Positions 35,601-41,249 of a stretch of DNA of 41,249 nt are shown piece by piece. The position numbers and the translations under genes are program-made. Position 1 is the stretch's first letter. Each line of letters starts with the position of its first letter. This DNA is from Acidobacteriota bacterium (lineage in GTDB: Bacteria; Acidobacteriota; Terriglobia; Bryobacterales; Bryobacteraceae). The stretch is from NCBI GenBank assembly GCA_025352795.1, contig JANXSF010000131.1, forward strand, positions 1 to 41,249, given 5' to 3'. The notes under the pieces were generated by a model that worked only from the letters and a program-made list of their open reading frames with translations, was not told where the DNA came from and searched no databases.

Positions 35601-35964
35601 CTCCTCGCCGGTCCTGCCGCACTCGCTCTCCTGCTGGTACTTCACTTCATCCAACCCGGGATGTAAATCGCTTCTGCCCAACCAGGCAGACACCTTTGTT
35701 CTGCCCGCTCAATTCACCTATGGCAACGCCGGTCGCAATCTGATGCGTGGCGATCGCCTAGTACAACTCGACATGTCGTTGATCAAGCATTTCCGGATTG
35801 ACGAACACAGAGGTTTTGAATTCCGTGCGCAAGTGTTCAATCTAACGAACACCCCCAGCTTTTCTTCGCCCGGGGGCACTGTCAACCTTGCTACAGGCGG
35901 CCAGGTGACCTCAACCCGAAATCAGCCTCGGCTTTATGAGTTCGGGCTCAAGTTCAATTTTTAA
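32641..35964 (+). CDS. TonB-dependent receptor with carboxypeptidase-regulatory-like domain
   Basis: A receptor of 1107 residues. The ATG at 32641 is preferred over the frame start at 32602, because TAAGGAGG lies about nine bases upstream and the signal peptide (MRTLIVQFLVASLPLLAQQ) begins there. It contains the CarboxypepD_reg-like domain (GTVVDPTSAAIGGATVTVSN), a plug-like region (NKSIINMPLNGRAFWQLAQL) and a beta-barrel ending in FGLKFNF. It is followed by the DUF1549/DUF1553 gene within 18 bases, so these genes form one operon with the DUF1501 gene. A Cys-containing segment (LSCWYFTSSNPGCKSLLP) sits in a late barrel loop. Confidence 0.93.
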   Translation: MRTLIVQFLVASLPLLAQQSTARLLGTVVDPTSAAIGGATVTVSNIDTSQSRSVTTSALGEYSIPLLPIGEYTMLIAAPGFPNKSLRGIVLKVDQEARFDVTMSLGALSDTITVEASSPLLVTDTSSVGQVIENKSIINMPLNGRAFWQLAQLTPGVVFTPGGSDISSGGQGIRATRVGLRISGNSRLAGGWFLDGFDITEYELGATSITPSTDAIQEFKVLSGGMSAEYALPSVINAALKSGGNSFHGSAYEFLRNEKIQARNFFSATIPPLKRNQFGGTLGGPIAKDKVFFFVDYEGGRTRQGTTINSVVPTASNLVGNFAGGRPLYDPFSTRANPANSAQFIRDIFPNNIIPSTRIASQAAYFRNMFPIPNTGASRYTYSPALALDTDKFDIKISPRLTQKDSITSRYSYADNNESDPSAYPALGSYPLHSRSQNVGLSFLHTFTPSVALEVAGNYYRTFFYFLNASNFNGKDVVNQAGITGFEGISSLQPAAPNIALSGYATLAGSTDNRPKANRIRTYQYRTSITWTRGNHDMKFGAQLSHQAHAFLNGNASQGTFNFDGRYTQSPLSTGNTGDAFADFLLGYPFSVQRATPIQIFGDSGNFFHSYAQDNWRITRNLTLNIGVRWEVNSMLVGIRGQSNVFDFATGKIIIPTRNGSPDLTAQPGSDKAWAVFRPLLETSEEKGLPWSLRHANPHDFAPRFGFAWRPMGNTKTVIRSAYGIFYIYPDSNILLGQVRTPPFVILQVINNDVPTASTLVPRRNLANYFLGQSLLDINATPSPTTGGSDYATTYTQTWNFNVQHELSHNLAVEVGYVGNKGTHLQTSSEYNIPFPGAGNIQGRRPYPQWGVLDYKIWGGSSTYHSFQAKLEKRFSEGFSMLASYAFSKCLDAPGSEEGGAPVYYLDNLYKGRCDYDVPHNFVTSYIWELPFGKGRKLFSRSPKAVDFLIGGWQWQGINTVQSGVPFNVSINVDRANTGVGQRPDAISSPVLPHSLSCWYFTSSNPGCKSLLPNQADTFVLPAQFTYGNAGRNLMRGDRLVQLDMSLIKHFRIDEHRGFEFRAQVFNLTNTPSFSSPGGTVNLATGGQVTSTRNQPRLYEFGLKFNF

Positions 35965-35982
35965 GTGATTGGAGCTTATTCT

Positions 35983-38220
35983 ATGATGCGAAAACTAAGT
36001 GGACTCTTTGTTGCCCTGTTCGGAGTGGTCCTTCTACTGGCGGCTGAAAACAGCACCAAGGTAAAGACCTTCACCGAGGCCCAAAAGAACTATTGGGCCT
36101 TTCAGCCCCTGCGGGTTGCACAGCCGCAAAGATCGGCAGCCAATCCAATTGACTGCTTTATCCTTACAAAGCTCGATGCAAAGAAGCTTGCGCTAAGCCC
36201 GCAGGCAGATCGCGTCACCCTTCTGCGCCGTGTCAGTTTTGATCTCATCGGTCTGCCGCCAACGCCAGAAGAAGTCGACGCCTTCGTCAACGACAAGTCT
36301 CCCCAGGCCTATGAAAAAGTGGTGGACCGCCTGCTCGCCTCACCGCACTATGGCGAACGTTGGGCTCGCCATTGGCTCGACCTGGCCCGTTATGCTGAAA
36401 GCGAAGGTTTCAAATCCGACGAAACCCGCGCCAACGCGTGGCGCTATCGCGAATACGTGGTCCGCGCCTTCAATGAAAACACGCCCTACGATCGCTTCGT
36501 GAAAGAACAAATTGCCGGCGACGAATTATGGCCCAACAACCCCTGGGCCAAAGTAGCCACCGGCTTCAGCCGCCACTACCCTGACGAAAGCAATGCCCGC
36601 AATCTGATGCAGCGCCGCCAGGAAATTCTCGACGATATCACCGACACTGTAGGCGCCACCTTCATGGCCATGACCTACGGCTGCGCCCGTTGCCACGATC
36701 ATAAATTCGATCCAATCCTGCACACCGATTACTATCGCTTGCAGGCATTCTTCGCCAATACCGCAGCCGATGATGCTGTCCCCATGGCTTCCCCGAAAGA
36801 AATGCAGGCGTGGCGTGAACGCAAGGCCAACTGGGAAGAAAAGACCGCTCCCGTGCGCAAGCAAATTGCCACATTGCTCGATCCGGAAAAAGCGATAATT
36901 CTGAAAGATTTCCTGGATAAATACCCGGGCGAAATCCAGGACATCATCGCCAAGCCCGCAGTTCAGCGCAATCCCTATGAATGGCAGATGTTCTACAAGG
37001 CCAAGCCCTACCTCACAATTGAAGACGATGCCGCCGCCAAAGCCTTGAAGGGTGAAAAGAAAAAGCAATACGCAGCGCTGTTGAAAGAACTCAAAGAATT
37101 CGCCTCCCTCGATCCGGGCGATGCCTCACTCGGCAGCAGCATGCACGATGTCAGCGCCAGCGCACCGCCCACCCACAGGCTCAATGTTGGCGTCTATGAT
37201 GCCAAGGCTGAAGAAGTTCAACCCGGCTTCCTCACGATCATCGATCCGGCAGCCCCATCGATTGTGCCGCCTGCCGACGTCAACTCCACAGGCCGCCGGA
37301 CCGCTCTTGCCAACTGGCTCACCAGTCCTAAAAATCCACTCACGGCGCGCGTCATGGTCAATCGCATTTGGCACTATCATTTCGGACAAGGAATTGCTCC
37401 CTCACCGAGTGACTTTGGCGCGATGGGCGGCAAACCCACCCACCCGGAACTGTTGGATTATCTCTCTTCTGATTTCATCCAATCTGGCTGGGATATCAAA
37501 CGCCTCCACAAGCAAATTGTGATGTCGGCAACGTTCCGCCAGTCTTCAGCCTTCAATGAAACCGCTGGGGCGGAGGATGCCAAAGATAAGCTGCTGTGGC
37601 GCTTCCCGCGCGAACGTTTGGAAGGCGAAGTGATTCGTGACGCCGCACTTTCTGTTGCTGGCCTGTTGAATGAATCGGTCGGCGGCCCCAGTGTGTATCC
37701 GGAACTGCCCGCAGGGGCTGGAAAGCCTCGCGGTGGATGGAAGGTTTCCGAATCAGCAGAGGATCGCAACCGTCGCAGCCTCTACATTTTCGTACGCCGC
37801 AACGCCCGCTATCCGATGATGGAAGCGTTTGACATGCCCGATACACACGAATCATGTGGACGCCGCAACCAAACGATTACAGCACCCCAGGCGATGTCGC
37901 TGTTGAATGGCAAAGTCAGTCTGGAATGGGCCCAGGCTTTTGCAGGGCGCGTGTTGAAGCAGGCAGGGCCCGATGCTCAGGCTGCAATCAAGGTTGCCTA
38001 CAAACTGGCCTATGGCCGCAGTCCCGACGGATTTGAAAAGGATTCCGTCCTTACGTTCTTAAGCAAGCAGAAATCGCTTGTAGAAGAGCGAAAGGTGGCT
38101 GGCAAGAAACTCGCACTGCCAACGGCGATGCCTGCAGGCTACGATCCAGCGCAAGGTGCCGCCCTTGTTGATTTCTGTCAGATGCTGCTCAACTCCAACG
38201 AGTTTGTTTACCGCAATTAG
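35983..38220 (+). CDS. DUF1549/DUF1553 domain protein
   Basis: About 745 residues. The ATG at 35983 (or 35986) gives a signal peptide (MMRKLSGLFVALFGVVLLLAA); the GTG at 35965 that opens the frame directly abuts the receptor stop codon. DUF1549 spans roughly residues 50-250 (TLLRRVSFDLIGLPPTPEEV, GERWARHWLDLARYAES, NARNLMQRRQEILDDITDTV) and contains YGCARCHDHKFDP, a CXXCH motif near 232 that could bind heme. DUF1553 spans about 440-730 (RRTALANWLTSPKNPLTARV, RIWHYHFGQGI, DFGAMGGKPTHPELLD, FRQSSAFNE). There is no N-terminal PSCyt1 domain, unlike many planctomycete members. These proteins are regularly paired with DUF1501 proteins, as here; the activity is unknown. Confidence 0.93.
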   Translation: MMRKLSGLFVALFGVVLLLAAENSTKVKTFTEAQKNYWAFQPLRVAQPQRSAANPIDCFILTKLDAKKLALSPQADRVTLLRRVSFDLIGLPPTPEEVDAFVNDKSPQAYEKVVDRLLASPHYGERWARHWLDLARYAESEGFKSDETRANAWRYREYVVRAFNENTPYDRFVKEQIAGDELWPNNPWAKVATGFSRHYPDESNARNLMQRRQEILDDITDTVGATFMAMTYGCARCHDHKFDPILHTDYYRLQAFFANTAADDAVPMASPKEMQAWRERKANWEEKTAPVRKQIATLLDPEKAIILKDFLDKYPGEIQDIIAKPAVQRNPYEWQMFYKAKPYLTIEDDAAAKALKGEKKKQYAALLKELKEFASLDPGDASLGSSMHDVSASAPPTHRLNVGVYDAKAEEVQPGFLTIIDPAAPSIVPPADVNSTGRRTALANWLTSPKNPLTARVMVNRIWHYHFGQGIAPSPSDFGAMGGKPTHPELLDYLSSDFIQSGWDIKRLHKQIVMSATFRQSSAFNETAGAEDAKDKLLWRFPRERLEGEVIRDAALSVAGLLNESVGGPSVYPELPAGAGKPRGGWKVSESAEDRNRRSLYIFVRRNARYPMMEAFDMPDTHESCGRRNQTITAPQAMSLLNGKVSLEWAQAFAGRVLKQAGPDAQAAIKVAYKLAYGRSPDGFEKDSVLTFLSKQKSLVEERKVAGKKLALPTAMPAGYDPAQGAALVDFCQMLLNSNEFVYRN

Positions 38221-38227
38221 AGGCCAT

Positions 38228-39640
38228 ATGTCGCACAAACGCCAACCCGTTTCCAGGCGGGATTTTCTACAGAACTCCGGCAGCGGCCTGGGTGCAATTG
38301 CGCTCAGCGCCATGCTCTCCGCAGAGAGTGTGGCCGGTGCCGTTGCCGATCCGCTCAAGCCGAAGAAGCCACACTTCAAGGCCACCGCGAAATCAGTAAT
38401 TTTTCTATTCATGGAAGGTGGCCCAAGCCACCTTGATTTGTTCGATCCAAAGCCAGCGCTCGACAAGCTTGCCGGCCAGCCCATGCCCGCGTCATTCGGC
38501 AAGGTCATCACTGCCATGGGCACTTCGAACAACACTATCATGCCCACTAAACGGGCCTGGAAACAGCATGGCCAGAGCGGCATCTGGGTGTCTGACTGGT
38601 ATCCGGAAATCGCCAAGCACGTGGATGAGATGAGTGTCTTTCGCGCCTGCTGGGCTGATGGGCTCAATCATGTTGGCTCTGTTTGCCAGATGAACACATG
38701 TTCCATACTTGCGGGCCGTCCCGCCCTTGGAGCATGGATCACATACGGATTAGGTTCAGCCAACCGCAACCTCCCCACGTTCGTGGTTCTCACCGATGCT
38801 GCGGAAGTGGTCGGTGGCCCAAAGAACTGGAGCGCCGGTTTTCTGCCAGCGACCTATCAGGGCACTTTGCTTCGAAATCAGGGAGCACCAATTCTCGATC
38901 TGGTTCCTCCCGAATCGATCGGCGATAACCAGCAACGCGCCCGCTTGGATTTGCTTAAGACGCTTAACGAACACTTCAGCGCCGACAAAGCTGAAGACAC
39001 CGAACTGGAAGCGCGCATCAATGCCTACGAATTGGCCTATCGCATGCAAGCAGCCGGACCTGAAGCGGTCGATCTGACAAAAGAAACGGAAGCGACAAAG
39101 AAGTTGTACGGGATGGATATCGAAGATACAGCAAAATTTGGCACCAATTGCCTGATGGCTCGTCGATTGGTGGAGCGCGGCGTTCGCTTTGTGGAACTCT
39201 ATTCTGGCAGCGGCAGTGGTTGGGACGCGCATTCCAACATTGAAGGTAATCACTCTAAGTTGTGCCACGCCTCCGATGCGCCAATTGCAGGGTTGTTAAC
39301 GGATCTAAAGGCTCGTGGCCTTCTTGATGAAACGCTAGTGGTTTGGGGTGGCGAGTTCGGCCGGACACCTTTCAACGAGAAAGGCGATGGTCGTGATCAC
39401 AATCCATGGGGCTTCACCATGTGGATGGCTGGTGGTGGCATTAAGGGTGGCCAAGTGATTGGCACAACCGACGAGATCGGCCTTAGGGGCATCGATAAGA
39501 GAGCCCATGTCACCGATATCCATGCTACTATTCTGCACGCACTGGGCCTGGACCATAGGAGTGTGACTTATCTCCACAATGGCCGCGCTGAAAGGCCGAC
39601 CATTGTTACCGGCGAAGCCGTCCGGGAAGCTTTCGTCTAA
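38228..39640 (+). CDS. DUF1501 Tat-exported protein
   Basis: A 470-residue protein with a twin-arginine signal (PVSRRDFLQNSGSGLGAIAL). The ATG at 38228 is chosen because the Tat signal begins there; it lies seven bases after the DUF1553 stop. DUF1501 features are FLFMEGGPSHLDLFDPKPAL, CQMNTCSILAGRPALGAWI, RRLVERGVRFVELYSGSGSG and VVWGGEFGRTPF with GRDHNPWGF and GQVIGTTDEIG. The family belongs to the alkaline phosphatase/sulfatase-like fold, and the Asp/His residues at these motifs are in place for metal binding. Exported folded, it probably acts in the periplasm or on the cell surface with the DUF1549/DUF1553 protein, in a receptor-linked module. Confidence 0.95.
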   Translation: MSHKRQPVSRRDFLQNSGSGLGAIALSAMLSAESVAGAVADPLKPKKPHFKATAKSVIFLFMEGGPSHLDLFDPKPALDKLAGQPMPASFGKVITAMGTSNNTIMPTKRAWKQHGQSGIWVSDWYPEIAKHVDEMSVFRACWADGLNHVGSVCQMNTCSILAGRPALGAWITYGLGSANRNLPTFVVLTDAAEVVGGPKNWSAGFLPATYQGTLLRNQGAPILDLVPPESIGDNQQRARLDLLKTLNEHFSADKAEDTELEARINAYELAYRMQAAGPEAVDLTKETEATKKLYGMDIEDTAKFGTNCLMARRLVERGVRFVELYSGSGSGWDAHSNIEGNHSKLCHASDAPIAGLLTDLKARGLLDETLVVWGGEFGRTPFNEKGDGRDHNPWGFTMWMAGGGIKGGQVIGTTDEIGLRGIDKRAHVTDIHATILHALGLDHRSVTYLHNGRAERPTIVTGEAVREAFV

Positions 39641-39715
39641 GTTTTATTCGCAATTCCAGTTGTTCAGCAGTAGTTGCATTCGGTTCCACAAAGATAAAAA
39701 AGGAAAGGTTAGTCA

Positions 39716-41117
39716 GTGTTAAACAACCCTTTTGGAAGAACACTGAAGGTCTGCCTTACGTTCTCAGTGCTGTGCCCCTTCAACGCACTAGCGCAGGATA
39801 GAGGAACTATTCGAGGTATAGCCAGTGATCTCGGAGGGGCAGCCGTACCCGGTGCGGCTATTACCGTGAAGAACGTAAACACGGGACTCATCCAATCAAC
39901 AAGAACTTGCGGAGATGGCATCCTACGTTTCTATACCTGCATTCTTTTACTTATTCCGTGATCGCCGATAAGGCCGGATTTCGTAAGTCCGATATCACCG
40001 GCATCATTGTTCAGGTGGCAACCCTGTCCAACTTGGATGTCGTGCTGACCATTGATTCTATAATACAAACAGTTGAAGTAAGCGCCGCCGTACCGTTGCT
40101 GGATCTGCAGGGTACCAATCTTGGAAGGGTAATTCCCAAAGCAGTCATTCGCGACCTGCCGCTCTTTATCGGAGGCGGCTTCCGCTCCAACTTAGCCTTT
40201 GTAATCCTTACACCCGGTGTCATCGGACCCGCCAGTAACCCACGTATCGGCGGCGGACTGCTCGATGGACAGAGTGAACAACTGGACGGTGCGGAGAGTC
40301 AAACTGATCGCCGCAACGATCCGGGCATGAACGGCGTCAGCGTCGAAGGTATGGAAGAGTTCAAGGTACAAAGTTCTTCCTACTCCGCTGAATACGGCCG
40401 CACTTCAAACGGGTCATCAACTGGGTGACAAAATCAGGAACCAATGCTTTCCACGGTAGCGGCTTCCTATTCAATCGCAACGAAGTGTTCAACGTCCGCA
40501 GTTTCACTACGGCGCCGTCCAAGCGGCCTATCGTCAGGCAATGGAACCCTAGAGCCAGTTTCGGCGGCAGCAAAGCTGCTTCTCGGTATGCTTCCACAAC
40601 CGAATGATCCAACGAAATTGACCGCCAACTAACGCTCTCGCACCTTCTCCACATCCCGTTCCTGGCTCCCTTCAATTAAGGGTGATTACGTGTTTAGCGA
40701 AAAGTACAGGGCCAACCATCTGTTCAGCCACTGTCGCAGTTCGGCTATGCCCAGCATCAACCAGTTTGAGTGGCTGCCGCGGCAAACAGTGGACGACTTC
40801 CATGCCTCGCGTGCTGGAAGCAGTTGACGGAAATTGGAAAGTATCTGGAATCTTGACTTACGTGTTCGGTACGCCCCTTGCGGTCACCTGCAGTCAGAAT
40901 CTGTTCGGCGCCGGAAAAAATCAGCGCTGCAATTTTGCGGTAGGTGTTTCCACCGGTCAAATCCATCTCATCAATCCGGCCTGGACCTGGAACCACGACA
41001 ATATTGGAACAACAGCACAAGGACGCATTCCCTACCTGAATCCAGCAGCCTTCGTGCTACCGGCTAATATGACTTATGGCAACACGCTGCGGCAAATGTC
41101 CTACCTCCGCCGGCGCG
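39716..41117 (+). pseudogene. TonB-dependent receptor, decayed and internally deleted
   Basis: The gene opens with a GTG at 39716 after GGAAAGG, with a signal peptide ending in ALAQ and a CarboxypepD_reg-like domain (GTIRGIASDLGGAAVPGAAI). The frame is lost near 39920, resumes one frame over (SFTYSVIADKAGFRKSDITG through NGVSVEGMEEFKVQSSSYSA), and is lost again near 40425 where one base is missing before VTKSGTNAFHGSGFLFNRNE. Around 40600 the plug region ends abruptly and the sequence jumps to barrel C-terminal parts (NWKVSGILTYVFGTPLAVTC, YLNPAAFVLPANMTYGNTLR). The middle, roughly 600 residues in its intact relatives here, is gone. The 3' end is replaced at about 41118 by the IS-like end. 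Confidence 0.88.
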
Positions 41118-41249
41118 TGTCAATGATAGTGAGACACTCCCTGTTGGAGTTTAGTGAGTATTTTCGTCTGAGCTTAGTGGTTTGTTGATCCAGACCTCCT
41201 TGGGAAGGGGCAGCGGGACAGGCGGCCTACGGACGAATCGATCAGGATG
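41118..41249 (-). mobile_element. partial IS3-like insertion sequence at right edge
   Basis: The receptor homology ends and TGTCAATGATAGTGAGACAC begins at 41118, a TG-starting end as in many IS elements. Just inside, on the minus strand, is the C-terminus of a transposase that enters from beyond the window. The other end and the target duplication are out of view. Confidence 0.55.
41151..41249 (-). CDS. IS3-family-like transposase C-terminus (partial)
   Basis: The frame on the minus strand enters from the right edge and gives HPDRFVRRPPVPLPLPKEVW, then INKPLSSDENTH and stop (TTA at 41151-41153). This is the kind of tail (xPxRFVRxPPxPPxLPxxVWIN) I associate with IS3-type transposases after the integrase core. 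Only 32 residues are visible, so the family call rests on pattern memory. It is transcribed toward the decayed receptor gene. Confidence 0.55.
   Translation of the reverse strand, partial: HPDRFVRRPPVPLPLPKEVWINKPLSSDENTH

Noticed and set aside
1-41249. CRISPR array
   Set aside because: No regularly spaced direct repeats were seen in the intergenic regions.

Overview
The window reads as a chromosomal segment of an Acidobacteria-type bacterium, most like Bryobacterales/Solibacter. The signs are a protein ending in the TIGR03437 (Solibacter C-terminal) domain, four very large TonB-dependent receptors that start with a carboxypeptidase-regulatory-like domain and lack SusD partners, an OmpR/CadC-type DNA-binding domain fused to a TolB-like propeller, DUF1549/DUF1553 and DUF1501 neighbours, CRTAC1/ASPIC-UnbV proteins and several PQQ enzymes. 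This assignment is inference from gene families; no rRNA or marker gene is present.

Left part, 1-6.8 kb: a mosaic accessory region. It holds a small unknown protein, a CPBP-family membrane protease, a chimeric gene whose first 29 codons are a Ser/Thr-kinase N-terminus spliced to a secreted TIGR03437 protein, a strong hairpin terminator, an AAA+ ATPase whose Walker B-like block precedes its P-loop (apparent circular permutation) followed by a DUF1257/Ycf35-like partner, an AHSA1/SRPBCC protein with a 5'-truncated ArsR regulator, and a frameshifted orphan fragment. Truncations and single-base lesions are common here.

Middle part, 6.8-26.6 kb: malate synthase A, then a tight leftward operon (mutarotase-like protein, PQQ dehydrogenase, pentaheme cytochrome c, TonB-dependent receptor, secreted PHP-like metallohydrolase). 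It diverges from a membrane-anchored CadC/TolB-like regulator, which is followed by a second TonB-dependent receptor. A two-gene leftward operon (TPR lipoprotein, CRTAC1 FG-GAP lipoprotein) converges on that receptor.

Right part, 26.8-41.2 kb: a metallo-beta-lactamase-fold pseudogene with several lesions, then a rightward run of a cytochrome c-PQQ dehydrogenase, a Tat-exported glycosidase-like protein, a third TonB-dependent receptor, a DUF1549/DUF1553 protein and a DUF1501 Tat protein. A fourth, decayed receptor gene is cut off by what looks like an IS3-type insertion at the right edge.

Taken together, 8.5-39.6 kb looks like a polysaccharide-utilisation-like locus built around receptor uptake and periplasmic oxidation by quinoproteins feeding electrons to c-type cytochromes, under a membrane-tethered regulator. 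The substrate cannot be read from the sequence.
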